From contig JAEUWP010000036.1 in NCBI GenBank assembly GCA_018524725.1, positions 62,001-126,000 on the forward strand: 64,000 nucleotides of DNA, in the 5' to 3' direction. How positions within the stretch are numbered: position 1 is the stretch's first letter; the number at the start of each line of letters is the position of its first letter. The position numbers were made by a program, and so were the translations under genes. Below the pieces are notes generated by a model. That model did not search any database, was not told the origin of the DNA, and saw nothing but the letters and a program-made list of their open reading frames with translations. The DNA comes from Podaxis mareebaensis. Its lineage: Eukaryota; Basidiomycota; Agaricomycetes; Agaricales; Agaricaceae. Below, piece after piece: positions 23,554 through 35,982 of this stretch.

Positions 23554-24799
23554 TTAATGATGGTGCGTGCTATGGTTATTCGAGGCCGGGGCTTGTTGTG
23601 TTTGTTGATTGTTTTTAACGCTCATACTCAGCGCTTGACCAACCCCAACGGCGATAGCACCGATCGCGTGGGCGGCGCCAGATGCGAGAACCGCGCCACC
23701 TGCACCTGCACTGATAGCAGGGATAGCAGGTATCGAGCCAACGGTGATAAGGATGGCGCTTAATACACTCATGGCCTTGGGGTGTTCGTTCGTAATGAAG
23801 TCGAGCGCATTGCATGCGTTCAGGAGCCACACGGGAGCTTGTGTCGTGTTTACGACTGTATTGGCGACTTGATTAAGCATCTATGACGAGCGAATCGAGA
23901 TTGGGGCTTACCTTCACCATTATTGCTGCCATTCGAACTGGTTCCGGGACTGTGGATCTCGATGGTCTGGACGGTTTGTGATCTGGGGGGACTCCCTTGG
24001 CGTGAATGGGAACGGAGGGCAACAGTGGTATCGGAGTTGGATTTCGGCGGAGGAGGAGGGCGATGGGCAGGTGTCTCGTCCTTGCCGTGTTCTATGAAGG
24101 ATGAGAAAAACTCAGTCGCTGAGCGTCTGGTGGGGCAGCGTGGGCGATTGTCCTTGTTAGAGGAGGAGGAAGAGGACTCGGCGTTCGTATCTGAGACCGA
24201 GTTCTTCCTGCTGGGCCAGAAACTAGGACGCGAGGATTCCTTTTTCGCAGCTTCAGACTCGGGTTCTGCAGTCAGAGCAGCTTCGGAGCCATCCTTCTTG
24301 CGTGTGAACCAGAGTCCGGCGGACTTGGTGGAGAATTTGATTGTCTGCGTCTCATTTTTGTCGATGTTCCCTGCGCATTGGATGAGGTTAGTACGGAGGT
24401 TGACGTGGGGTAGGGGAGAGAGGTGACTCACAGCCCATATTCATCATTGCGATGCGGAATTTCTTCCATGTCCAACGGTACTTGCCGCCGTGGACTTTGC
24501 GGATGACTTCCTTGAGTTCGTCCAACCTGGGGAGGGAAACTGGGCGTTAGGTTACCGGATTTGGATCGGAGACATATATCGGCCTACCTCGCCTTTGCCT
24601 TGGGCCCCATGAAATGTTGTGCCACCTTGTACCAGTACTCCTCTGGTACACCTCGCTGGATGGATCCCTCCTTGATTTTGTCTAGCCATTCCTCTACTGG
24701 CAGGTCCTTCTTTGGGTTACCAGTGAAGACGGGTCCGTCTTTCCACTCCTCGAAGATGGGCTGAAGATCAAATTGCTTGATTTTGAACGCGTCGAGCAT
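23554..24799 (-). CDS. Uncharacterised agaricomycete protein with C-terminal Gly/Ala-rich hydrophobic segment
   Basis: I do not recognise a named domain. The four-exon gene starts MLDAFKIKQFDLQPIFEEWK. Exons 1 and 2 encode a charged, Trp-rich module (PKKDLPVEEWLDKIKEG, EEYWYKVAQHFMGPKAKARL, KVHGGKYRWTWKKFRIAMM). I recall this from hypothetical proteins of other Agaricomycetes, but I cannot verify it here. Exon 3 (about 24370-23914) is a disordered Ser/Pro/Lys-rich linker with a PPPPP run. The last exon (23880-23554) has VWLLNACNALDFITNEHPKA, then a long small-residue hydrophobic stretch (SIPAIPAISAGAGGAVLASG, AHAIGAIAVGVGQAL), ending in a polar HSTHHH tail. The hydrophobic part could insert in a membrane or pack as a glycine zipper. 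This is inference. No signal peptide is present. Confidence 0.7.
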
Positions 24800-27152
24800 T
24801 GTGGTTCGCTGTAATCAAGTCGTATAGGAGACGAGAAGAATACAAGCGCGTAGGGGGTAGAATGCAAGTTTGGGAAGCTTGTGTGTAAATGTGGGGATGA
24901 AGTACTGGCGGGGCGAGGCAGTCAAGTTATATAAGTTTAAAACTCAACCCCCTTTGTTCATTTATGTTCTTGTTACCTTGCGCCTCGTTGAGGGTGCGCG
25001 GTGACACGCCAATATCGCCGATTCATGGACCATATCCAACGGCTCGGCTGAGTTACTTGTCTCGTGAGACTTGAGTAAAGAAGGAAAGGGAAGCGACGTG
25101 AACACGCCGAGATGCTTACACAATCCCCTGAGTTTACTTATTTCAATTACAAAATCTGGGTTCCCGACCTAGGCTGTGCCAGTGCTTACTCGATTGCTTC
25201 CCGTTCGGAATTTCGTTACATACAGTAACGGAGGTTGATGGCTCGGGTGGAGTTTTCTGGAATCGACGCGGAAATGCGGATTGGGAAATGGATCATGGAG
25301 ACAGGGTGGATGGAGGATGCCAACTGAGGTATGAAGGGCACGTTGCATCAATCAAGGAACGATGCTACACGTTTCGAGGTTGATCGATGGTCACCTTTGG
25401 AGGACGGTGCGTTGGTGCATTTCCGCACCAGGTTACTCGTAAGTTGCTTAGAGGTGGGCTGTCGCCTCGCTTGTGCGTCGGTGTTTTGATGGCCTTGAGT
25501 TCGCACCATGTGGTTAGCTGGCGCTCGAATTTACTCAACACGTTGAACCACGATGCAAGATAGAATCCTGGGCTTCTTGTATCAGTGGAGTGTTATCGAA
25601 TCCTGAGTTATCGGAAAGCCCTGGGTTTGCGTTGATATGGTTAAGTTCCGCGGTTGAGTTGTCCTCCCGAGATAGAGGTAAAGGGAAATCTGAAATGGGT
25701 TGTAGGGAGAAAGTGGCTGAACTTCCGAGGAATTGACGATAACATATGGGGCGCAGCAGGACATGGCAAATGTAAAGAACTCAGCAGGATCGACGCCGTG
25801 CGGAGTGCCACTGGGAGTTCATGTGAATGGAAGATACGATGGAAACTGTATTCATCCCTTCAGTATTTCACTATTCATGTATACATTCTCCAAACCTGCA
25901 GATGTGGGTGTGGTACAAAAATAGGGGGATATCCAACTGCCCCGCGAGCAAGAATTGATACATTGAATACAAGGTCTTCGTGATCTTGAAAGCCAGGTAT
26001 ACCGGTCTCCACGATCTACTGCGCATCAATCAAGAACACGAGCAAATTTGACGGTGCAGTCAGGCTACTCACGACGGCCTTCAGTCTTGCTCAATTCACC
26101 GTCTTCGAAGGCATTCGAATGGAATCATAGGGTTCACCGCTCGACGTCCCGTGGTAGGCTTTCATATGTGGCGTACGAGAGCTTGAAGCTGACGGTTGTG
26201 ACATAGTATGGAAACCTATAAGGGAGGAGGCTGATGATATGGATGACCTAGACTCCAGAGATTGTGCGTTGTGCGCAGGACATTCCGGTAATTACGCAAG
26301 GGTTTAGAGACAGTGCTTGCTTTGTCCTAATGCTGAGAATGGTGAGTGCACACATCCGAACTTTGAGCGAACTGAGCATTGCAGCATTCAGCCACCGGTG
26401 TTCCGAGCAGGGATCCCGTTCGGATGCACTGCCCGGGTGATCACTGTGATCGAGTTACGTGGGTTCCTCCGTTGGTATAGCGAGCTATTCGGCCCAGAGT
26501 TGATACGATGTTTCTCCAACTGCGTGTCGATCTTTGGAGAAGTAGAATGTTCATGGCCGATCGTTGAGCAGACGTGAGATGCAAGAAAGCCCAGGGAGGA
26601 GATAGACTAGAAAAAGACCAAGATTGCTGGGAGATTAGCATCCAATGGCAGTAGACACGCAGGTGGTCTTCGGGTTCGCGTTCCGCATGAGAGCACCCAC
26701 AGTCCAAAGGGAACGAAGCGGCAGTTTTCACGAGATGTAGTACGTAGAAAAACCGTTCGTTTCCTCTCAGGGAGCTTTGCAGGGTACAGACCAGTGCGAT
26801 CGTCATTGATGATGATGATATGCATCAGAGTTATTCTCGGTTTTCGACCAGGGCCTTCCAGGTGGAAGCTCTAATTAGAAAGAGACACTTACTTACAATT
26901 CAGCGAAGGTCAACGCACAGGCCTTAAGCTTCAGAGTCAACGTCATAGGTTTCCCACCAGCACGATAGACTTGCCAACGACTTGCACCTAGTCAGGTTTA
27001 GTGGGATGAGTCATTTCTGGGAGATGCCGGGCAGCGATAAGAAGCAGAGCCAAACAAGAATGAGTCTTTGAATTGAATAGTCATCATCGCAGCCAGCGCT
27101 CTGCTCTGAGTCTGCGTAAACCGTCCTTCACTCGGTCGCTCTTCCCAGTTTT
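24800..27152. other. 2.35-kb gene-poor region
   Basis: This region separates the divergent 5' ends of the uncharacterised gene and the UFO1-like gene. Small overlapping frames occur (25654-25983 plus, 26317-26577 plus, 26441-26806 minus), but none shows a recognisable motif, a coherent exon series or a paralogue in the window. A decayed gene around 26300-26830 cannot be excluded. No repeat or transposon signature was seen. Confidence 0.5.
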
Positions 27153-29897
27153 ATGCTTAGTAGGCCCAACAAAGTTACCCAGAAGGACACTCATACCCAG
27201 GAACCTGTTGCGGAATCTACCCCAAGCACTGAAACCCAATATGGCACCCGTCACCACCCGCTGCGCCTCCTGCTTGATATCCCTGCCGAAATCCTCACAG
27301 GGATCACCTCTCATCTTGACCCGCCTTCCTTGCAAAACCTCGCTTTGGTCAACAAGCGTCTCTATGACCACATAAAGGACGATGCCATCTGGCATCGCGC
27401 CTTCGTGCAACAGTTCCTCGGAATTGATTTCCAAAGCGAACTACATGATTGTCACAAGCGGCTCCTCCTCAGGCGTGAGGCCAAGACGTGGAAACAGGAG
27501 TTCATAACACGCTTTAATCTTTGCAGGTGGGTCAGATTCTGTTTCGTTCGCTTCGACGCACCACAACTTGCTTCGTGGAGTGGTTTCCACGCATATATCC
27601 TCAATATCGACTGTATCCTAATGTGCTTTCTCCAGGAAATGGGCGTTGTCTCGCAGCACGACTATACGGCATATTCCAGTGCATTCCGCCATATCTTCCA
27701 TGCACCTCATGCCCAGTCAATCCGCTTTGCTCTGCGCTTCCACAGTTTATGGGATTGTTTCGCGCTCGTTGCCTCTGACCGGTAAAATTCTTCCCGGCTA
27801 CATCAATCCTACTGGGCCTCGGGTTGGAATTGGTATCGGCAATCCTAACGTCGAGTTTGCCCCGAATGTCTCCACCTGCTTGCTTACGTCGGACGGCGGG
27901 ACGGTGAGAGTTTTGTGGGGCATCAGGAACGGTGAAGTCGCCATCACAGTTGCGAACAAAGCTATCGACTTGTCGCGAAGGGGTGTTAATTTTCAATTGA
28001 CGAGGTGCCTCATCGATGATGAACATGAAGGCCCCGTTTTAGATGCCACGTGGGACGACAACGGACTCGCGGTAACAGGTGGGGCTGATGGGCGCATCAA
28101 ACTTTGGGATACCCAGACTATGAAGTGTCTCTGGACTTCGGGACGTCAGGATTGCGATCTTGTTACCGATCCGGTGATCAAAGTTGCTTCGGCCGTAGTG
28201 ACTAAGGGGATCATAGTAGGTTGTATGCGGAGCGGGAACATCATCGTGTTCAGAGGCTTCGACAAGCTTCGAAATCCAAACACCAAACTCGGGAAGGAAT
28301 TGGATGTGTTGGGTACAGAGGACTTGGTCAAGGCTTTCGCAATTCCATGCCTCGTCAGCTCGTCGACTCCCGAAATCCAAACCGTCGCATCCCTCTATAT
28401 CGACAATGATGCACCCCCTTCTCGTCCCACCCTACTCGTTGCGTACGGAGACGATGCATATTTCTACAAGGTTTCTCTTAAACACGACGAATCACATTTT
28501 CATACCGAACTTTTCGGTGACGCCTCCTTTGGTTCGATATCCTGCGTTTCCCCGTTCTTCGCAATAGGGCAGGACCAGTATAGCTTCGTCCTCGTTGGTG
28601 ATCGCATTGGTTGCATCAGCGTCTATGATTGGCGAGGCAAGGACTCGGCTGAGGGTACAGCGAAGGGCTCTATCCCTCCTATTCGACGATTTGAGGCACA
28701 CGTCGATGGTTCCACCGTGACAGCTATCCATTGGAATGGAACTACTTTGATTACAGGCAGCATCAATGGCACAACGCATGTCTTTGACGGCCTCACATTC
28801 GAAGGTTTGCGGAGTTTTGCCAGCCCAACTCCTAAATTCCGTGGACGTGGGCATGCACCACCAGTTGTTCCAAACGACGATGGGCGTGTTCGACAGATTC
28901 TTGTCAACCCTGATCAGGATGTCATGGTCGTGAGCGTGGGCAACGCAGTTCTCGCTTGGAGGGCGGGGCAGATCGGCAAGCATGCGAGCGGTGGCGTAAG
29001 GGGTCGTGTTCCGTTGAACAATGGTGGCCAAGGAAAGAAGAGGAGTAACGGAGGAAAGTGGTTGCGTAAGTCGACAAACTCGGGTGAACTTTGGAGAGGC
29101 TTATTTAGTGTTTCGCAGACCAAGCTGAATTAAAGCAAAATATTGCTGAATCGCGACGCCTGTTGGAACAAGAATCGAAGAAATCGCGGTCAGCCCACGG
29201 AAAAGCCAAGGAACACCAAGCAAGTCTCGACCAGCTCGGACTCAGTGAGCAAGAAGCATTGGAATACGCTATGATGCTCAGCCGAGAGGAAAGTGCCCGA
29301 AACTCTGGTACTGGTGGACCCAGCACCGCTCTCACTGATCCTTCGAACTGCCCTCCCTTTGGACAATCCGAGTCTATCACAGACCAGGAGTTCGCAGCAG
29401 CGCTTGAGGAAGGGGTGTTTAGTTGGGATACTGATGAAGCGTCTTCCGATTACAAGGACTCTCAACATTCGGAGAGCGATCCGATTCCGTTATCGGCTTC
29501 ATCCTCCAACTCGTCCAGTTACGAAAACGATGGCGCGCGCTCACACTCGTCACAAAGAATCTCTCCGGTTCCCTCTCTCAACACCCGTGATCACCTACAT
29601 TTCCCTCCCATCAGCGTCAGCCCTACACCAGTCAATACACCTGGGTTGGGATCCAATTCTCCCCTGAGAGCAAATGTTAGCTCTCAGTTGTCCGCCTGGA
29701 ATAACTCTCTGAAGAGCCCCAGTGCCTCCCCGCCGAGGGTTCGCAGTACACCGTCCGTCGGAGCATCTCCAACGGCGCAAAGACGTACAGCGCCTCTCTC
29801 GTCTCGACCCGTGAACAATCAAGAAGATTTTGATGACGACTTACGATTCGCTTTAGAGTTGAGCCTAGCTGAGGCGAGAAGCCGAGGAGATATCTAG
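27153..29897 (+). CDS. UFO1: F-box / WD40-like protein with C-terminal ubiquitin-interacting motifs (Ufo1-like)
   Basis: Exons 27153-27526, 27636-29065 and 29119-29897 total 2583 nt (860 residues) in phase. An F-box lies at about residues 36-85 (LRLLLDIPAEILTGITSHLD, SLQNLALVNKRLYDHIKDDA). A WD40-type propeller follows at about 150-590, with GGADGRIKLWDTQTMKCLW, VGDRIGCISVYDWRGKD and TTLITGSINGTTHVFDG. After the last intron come two good UIM helices, SEQEALEYAMMLSREE and DDDLRFALELSLAEAR, with a weaker one between (DQEFAAALEEG), separated by Ser/Pro-rich linker. F-box plus WD40 plus several UIMs is the layout of yeast Ufo1, an SCF substrate receptor that controls its own turnover through the UIMs and binds Ddi1. 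The substrate here is unknown. Confidence 0.83.
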
Positions 29898-30137
29898 ACG
29901 GCAACTTCAGATAGACTTCAACAGACGTCCTGACTGCATCTTCAACAGTATGCATCCAAATGGACTTGCGTTTCAAACCATCACCCCGCTAAACCATGCC
30001 TCCTACGTATGGTGTCCATGGGCTTAGAACTTCTTTTCCTTGTATGGACGATGTCTTGATCCTTATTCATTATCTGTATCCCCATGGATGTCTCCAATTG
30101 AAACTAATCCTTTCACGTTCGATTATTTCCGCGTCTA

Positions 30138-30856
30138 TTATACAACTCTGCGATCTGTCATTGCGCGTACGATGCTGCCAACACCAGCTACTTCCGTTAG
30201 CTATCATGTCATGAGTAGGCGAACAAAGAATGTGGAGCGAGTATAAACGTGCCTTCTCATGCCAGCCCAACAGAACGCTCCCGCTGATATCGCCCCACCC
30301 AGGCATGGCCATACCCTTATAGATATACTTCATCAACGTGTCTTGCGCGTCTGGTGATAGGGACTTGATCACTGGCGTGATTTCCGTTGCCTTGGTCGAG
30401 TTGAGGATGGTAAGAAGGGTGGAGAGCGTGATTTCCTTGATTAGATCGGGACTGAGCGCCTAGCCGATACTATGGACGAGGTTGGGGTCCGTACCTTGGC
30501 CGAGTCGACGTTTGGTCCATAAGGCGCGTTTTCTAGAATTATTGCGAGGGCACCGGCGGTGTCGTTCCTGCAGGGGGTATCACGAGCGATATTAAGTATG
30601 TGTGTATCAGGACCATCGCGCTCCTAAGGAGTCCAAGGGGTCGAGAGGGGTAACGTGAAGGGAAAAAGGGGGATCGAGGTCTAGAATAGAGAAAGGGGAC
30701 GTACTTTGCCAATGAGCTTCTCACAGCTGCTTGTCTCTGTCGTGCTTCCTCCAAAACTTCACCGGGATCTCTGGGATCGGTGTCGTAGAGGTCTTCGTCA
30801 CCCAAGACCTCCTCGTCGTATTTGTCGATATCGATCTTACGGAACGAAGTCTCCAT
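30138..30856 (-). CDS. ARC15: Arp2/3 complex 16-kDa subunit (ARPC5)
   Basis: The start is METSFRKIDIDKYDEEVLGD, the conserved ARPC5 N terminus (FRKxDxDxYDE). It is followed by a charged loop and RQRQAAVRSSLAK. The second exon gives NDTAGALAIILENAPYGPN, the third ALSPDLIKEITLSTLLTILN and SLSPDAQDTLMKYIYKGMAM and GSVLLGWHEK, and the last LTEVAGVGSIVRAMTDRRVV with TAA at 30140-30138. The subunit is part of the seven-protein complex that nucleates branched actin filaments at endocytic sites. The last intron (30252-30201) begins GCACGT, so it is a GC..AG intron. Any GT donor nearby breaks the frame. Confidence 0.93.
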
Positions 30857-32255
30857 GTTTGTGTGTTTCAGGTGCTGAGCCGGTTGTGATGATTTCGGGA
30901 GTGAATTAGACTATGTTGGCCGGGTTCTGTGATGTTGGTCTCAATAACATTGCTTGCTACGTCGGTTGTTGTGTTATGATAGCGATGTGATGCCGTTGAT
31001 GGTGTTTGGACCTGCTTGGTATCGCCAACGCCGTGATGGTGAGTGTTTGTGTCTGTGTGTTCCGTTTTCGGTACCTCCGATCACGCATACATGGGAGTAT
31101 CAAAGGTCCCTTGCTCACAAGTTGCTGAGCTCGTGATTTGTGTCCCAATGCTCTCCAGGGATGTTCGGGCTCGGGCGAAGGGGTTTGGTGGCTCTCATGG
31201 CCGTGTTCCAGTCTGACCTTCTGCGATACGTAAATGTTAGGATTGATGGGGTAAGTTACGGGTCTGCCGCTCATGCGACTTGCTGTGACATTGACGAGCT
31301 TCCTTTATGTTAAAGGTTTAATAGAAAGGGGGGCGTGGATGTCCTGTTTTTCCTACCGGGGTAGCAAACCCGAAACATAGCGTCCCCGGGATACGTATTT
31401 CTGTTGCTGCAGCTCATAGGCCTAAAGTAGAACAAGAGGCAGTAATTGTTCTATTATTGTTTCATTGCCGGAACATAATTTACATACGAGCATCTGACCT
31501 TTCAACCACAGGAACTGGAATGGAGCTCTATCCTAACCCGCCCAAGATGCAATGGCCTCCTTGACTGAACCGATGGACATCACGCACACACACGCAGACA
31601 GGTTTTGGTGTTCCTGAGAGTGATGTTTTGGAGGCTGAAGCCGGCTATAAAGGAAGCTTGCTGTGGCTGTCCAGGTTCCATGAGCCTGGCCGTAGGGAAC
31701 CTCGGTAAAAGCCCTGACATTCACCAAATAGTTTGCCATGACACAGTGGCAGTATGCATAGCATACAAGAAGTTGGAAGAAGGGGATATTACAAGCAAAG
31801 TTGGTGGGCGATGAGTACGACGCAACCCCAACGTAACCGGAAGTCTTGCGACCTTCCATCCCTCCCGCGATTAAGCAATGCTATTCACGGTCACTACGTT
31901 CCACGCCTATTGTCTAGTGCTAGTGGGCACTGAATGGACAGGTCGATCAGAAAAGATGCAAAAATACCCCGGTCGCTAGTACAAATACACCTTGCCGGAC
32001 CTTGACAATCTGCCCCCATCATTACTTTCCGTCTTCCGAGATTTCGGTTGCGTGACATTAATAGAGTGCTGGCAGGTGCTTGAATTGCCCTTTGTCATTT
32101 GTCCGTGTTTGACGCTTCCGCTTCAAGGGTAGGCAAAAGCCACCAACAATCCTCACCCTCACCCTCACCCCACCACGGACCCATCGTCAAAGGTTTCTGA
32201 CCACCTTTCAGCTGCTGTGTTGATACCAAGAGGTTCTGCTTCACAAGCTCGTCTA
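30857..32255. other. 1.4-kb divergent intergenic region
   Basis: This region lies between the 5' ends of ARC15 and the F-box gene. Small frames (30957-31274 minus, 31533-31859 minus) have no recognisable content. A short (CCCTCA)-like run at about 32145-32170 is a simple repeat just before the F-box gene. Confidence 0.55.
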
Positions 32256-33875
32256 ATGTCTGACTTTGGTTTTCATCAACCTGGCCCACTGGATCTGAAT
32301 CTGATACGGTCGCCCGACGCCACAGAGTCTGTATTTCCGTTCGAAATATGGACTCTAGTGGATCGTTATATCCCATGGAAAACACGTTTGGTTCTTTCAT
32401 CCACTTGCAAATTGCTCAGACGTTTACTACCTCCGAGGTATGAGTGCATCACTCTCACCCTGATCGACTCTCCGATGGGCTTGGAGGACTACGCCAACCA
32501 ACGGCTTTTGAATAAAATCAGCTTCCTCACGTCTCCAAGGATCGCCCTCACAGTGAAATTCTGTCGTCTCAGTTTCCACACTAAGCGAGTTCCATCACTC
32601 CCCACATCCGCAGATCTCTGCACACCCTTATTTTCAGCGCTTGCGCAGTTTGAAAACTTAACGGACATGGATTGCTTTCGTATCCTCTTCAATGAGCACC
32701 ATGTCTGCGTCATCAACTCACTCCCCCACCTCGTCCGTGCCGAATTCACCGAATGCCAATGGGTGCACCGGCGCCATATCCCTTTTGAGGACCGGATGCG
32801 GCTCCAACACCTCCTCGTCGACCACGGGCCTAACAAACATCGCTACAATTGGCTCTTCAACACCCACCCAAACCACCTGATATCTCTCGTCCTCACCTCC
32901 GGCATGCCAGCCGACTTTATCTCTGGCTTCCTCCCACCGTTACCCAACCTCGAATCCCTCGAGATCAATGGCATAGCAATACTCCATCCGGAGTTCCCTG
33001 CGTTTCTGGGCTTGTGCCCAGGGTTGATAGAGCTGAGGATAACTACGGATGCGCTCCTGCCGTTCTACGTCCGTGCTGCTGACGATGTGATGGCTGTTAT
33101 CCCGGAGGATTGCATTCCGGATTTGAGGGTGTATGAAGGCCCGGCAAAGTTCCTCCCGGCTCTGACAAGAGGGCGACTAGTCACCCATGTGGGAGTGTAT
33201 GCGTGTCCTATGTTTATGAGCACCTTTACGGTTAGTGTGGCGTCGGCGTTCATGAAGCACCAGGTCCGGTCGTTGAAAATCCGTGTTCCAAGGGTGACAG
33301 CACAGATGCTGGCTCTGATATCGTATTTCAAGGCCACGTTAGCGGTTGAGATCGTCGTGACCAATGAGGGCCAGCCTATACACTCAAGACAAACTTACGA
33401 GGTAAAGTCCCTCTCCCCCAAATTTTACTCAATACAACGTTGCTCATCGTCGTGACTTCCTCAGGACATCCTAGCGGCGCTGGATAATTCCATCTTCCCA
33501 CCTCCGCCGAGCTTAGAATACCTATCCATAGCCGAGGAATCAACAATCTGGGGCGTACCAAAAGAATCCCCGTGGTACGAACTCCAACACCACCAACACA
33601 AAAGCTCACGTCTATCTCCCGCATCTCCTGTATCTCTCCCTTCCGCATCAGAAAAAGACGACGTAAAAACCCGTCGGTCTCCATACCCACTCCCTGACTC
33701 TCTATTCATCAACAAATGCGCTGACCTCCAATACGTCATGCTCTCCGACGATTCTGGCGTCATCGCCGCCTGGAACCCGCGAACACAATCACGCCACGTG
33801 GAAACCAAGACGATCCGACAATGGCAGCGACAGCGACTCGGGTTGTTTAACCCAGTCCCTTACGACTCGTTGTAG
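32256..33875 (+). CDS. F-box domain protein with leucine-rich-type C-terminal region
   Basis: Exons 32256-33401 and 33465-33875 give 518 residues. An F-box-like helical segment is at residues 25-70 (VFPFEIWTLVDRYIPWKTRL, LSSTCKLLRRLLPPRYECIT). The remaining part has irregular leucine-rich features such as LPHLVRAEFTECQW, LLVDHGPNKHRYNW, LPPLPNLESLEINGIAI and LCPGLIELRITTDALL, typical of the large, fast-evolving F-box families of Agaricomycetes. It ends RQRLGLFNPVPYDSL with TAG at 33873-33875. It probably serves as a substrate receptor of an SCF ubiquitin ligase. Its target is unknown. The ATG at 32256 is the first in frame. A TTG-started extension upstream is not needed. Confidence 0.78.
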
Positions 33876-34826
33876 GGCCAAGACCTCCCAAGAACCGCAG
33901 CGGCTTAGGAGATCAAATCTGGCCCCCACGCTCGCATCGTCTGTGAACTCGTTGACCCTGCGTGTGTTCAGGTTTTATGTCATCGTCAATACTAGCCAGG
34001 TCAATCCCTGTTGACCAAATTTTAATTTCGAGGGATGGTGGTGTCGTTGGATGAATGGTTAAAATTTTTTTCTCGTGGAGGATCGACATATGTGGGGATT
34101 ACATGCGCCTAGGCCCGTCTATGGTGGGCCGGTCCCGTAAACGTCCTAGTAATGCTAGGCTTGGGTGTCTCTGAGCGCTCGCACCGGTATTTCCTCCGAA
34201 AGGAATGCTTCTCTTCCAGATGTTCTCTTCTTATTAAATGTTACCTTTGGTGTACAAGTATCGCTGTCTGCTTCGCTTTCCTGCTTTGGTATCATCGTTC
34301 GCTTTCTGGATGCTTTCTTGTCTCTTTATGTTCAGTTTTTCGCGTGCCTTGTTAGTGTATTTGTGGACGTTCTAGCCTTACCTAGAAATTTCGGGCCGAT
34401 GAGTAGTAAAGTCGTTCGTAAATAAGGTTTGGCCCCCCTCCTCTGTACTTTCGGGTTGCCGTAATTCATATGTGTGTATGCCACGGTGTTCATGTAATTA
34501 CTTTGTGCTGGATTAACAAAAAAAAAAAAAAAATAAGTTAGGTTACTTGTAAACGGCACACCATCCAATACATGACGCTACATACTGTATATCTCTACTA
34601 ATAGAAGACGACGACGAAGAGCAAAAGCAGAACGATAGGAACTTCCATGTAACGAAGACTTCCTGAGGAGAAGGATGGAGGATAGTTCGGGAGTGCCAGT
34701 TCTCTGGTGAAAATAGGAAACAAAAAAAAAGCAACTGATAACCTAATCACTTACAAAAATGTCCAAGCATCCAAGGAGAAGTAGGAGAAGAGGGGTCTGA
34801 AAGGAAGAAAGCAGATATCTATATTT
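33876..34826. other. Convergent intergenic region with a 16-A tract
   Basis: This spacer lies between the 3' ends of the F-box gene and the Rheb gene. A hydrophobic frame at 34152-34425 (plus) has no supporting exon or motif. A run of 16 A at 34518-34533 is the only simple-sequence feature. No target duplication around it was noticed. Confidence 0.5.
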
Positions 34827-35982
34827 CTACATAACGAGGCAGGACTTTGTGGTGGGTTCGGCTTGATTTGGTGCCGTGCGCTTCTCAATTTCGGCTAGGC
34901 ACAATTCGAAGACCTTACCTGGATGCGAGCGTTAGATCCCAAGGCACGGCTTGATAGTCGGGAGCAGTAAGAGATATACGTACCGATGTTAATATTCTCT
35001 TTCGCGCTCGTCTCAATGAACGCAGCCTTGTTTGCTTTCGCGAGTCTCTCGCCTTCAGCGGTTTCGACTTGTCGGCTGGATATATGGGGATAACATGGGT
35101 TAGCATATGCATAAAATCCAGAGTCGGGATAAATGGGAATCAAGAAGCGTTACAAAAACCAGGGTGCAAGTGATAATTGGTTCGGCCATAATCCATACCG
35201 GGGTGATTAAGAGATTAGATATAACGGGTATAACCCATGTGAAGACATGAAAAACTGATGTGGGAGGAAAGTGTAGACTTACCCTGAGGGTGCGAGATCG
35301 CTCTTCGAGCCCACGATCACACATGGGATATCGCTGACACCGCAGAAATCGACAATCTTGTCATAGACAATCTGGATCATGTCGAAAGAACTGCGAGAGG
35401 CAATGGAATACACGAGAAGGTAGCCATGGATTCCGATAGCATATTGTGAGTTGATCGGTGTGTATTCGTCCTATATTTACGCATGAGCAACGGAGCAACA
35501 CCCCCGAAAGAAGAGCAGCGAGAAAAAAAAGCCCACTTGACCAGCAGTGTCGATGATATGGCAGTCATACTCGACGCCTTTGTATTTCACGCTCTTTGCA
35601 AAAGTAGATTCAATAGTAGGATAATACGCATCCACGAAATGATTCTGCATAAAGCCAAATAAATGAGCGCCATGGCCCGGCCGGTGAACAAGGTAAAAGT
35701 ACGCACCTCGATGAACTGTTTCACCAACGACGACTTGCCTAGAAATCCAGCAATCCATCGCCCAAGGCAACCAAAAAGTCACACGAAGCAAGATCAGCCC
35801 ACACCACACCGCACAAACCCATCCATTCAGCCAAAATCAAACACAAGAAAACCAAAACGTCATCGTCAACGAAAGGTCTCCAAGTGCGCGGAACTGCTCA
35901 AATACATACCGACCGAACGTGACCCTAGCACCGCGATCTTTCTCCTCTTCACCGCTGTCGTTGTCGAGCTCGTTGTTGACAT
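34827..35982 (-). CDS. RHB1: Rheb-type small GTPase
   Basis: Rheb-family GTPase, an activator of TORC1 regulated by the TSC complex. The exon-1 end plus the 32-nt exon 2 (35738-35707) give the P loop GSRSVGKSSLVKQFIE, with the Arg at the Ras Gly12 position that marks Rheb. The effector segment is YYPTIESTF and G3 is DTAGQDEYT. The G4 position reads VGSKSDL, with Ser in place of the usual Asn of NKxD. G5 is ETSAKEN. The C terminus is RTAPNQAEPTTKSCLVM, a CaaX box for farnesylation, with the stop at 34829-34827. Six exons are seen. The start was placed at MSTTSSTTTAVKRRKIAVLG. An in-frame ATG further upstream would add about 34 residues. Confidence 0.92.

Noticed and set aside
32145..32170. Repeated CCCTCA units resembling a telomere-type repeat
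   Set aside because: There are only a few units in front of a normal gene, and the motif is not TTAGGG. It is an ordinary short repeat.
34518..34533. Sixteen-A tract as a sign of a LINE or processed pseudogene
   Set aside because: No upstream reverse-transcriptase or gene copy and no flanking target duplication was seen.
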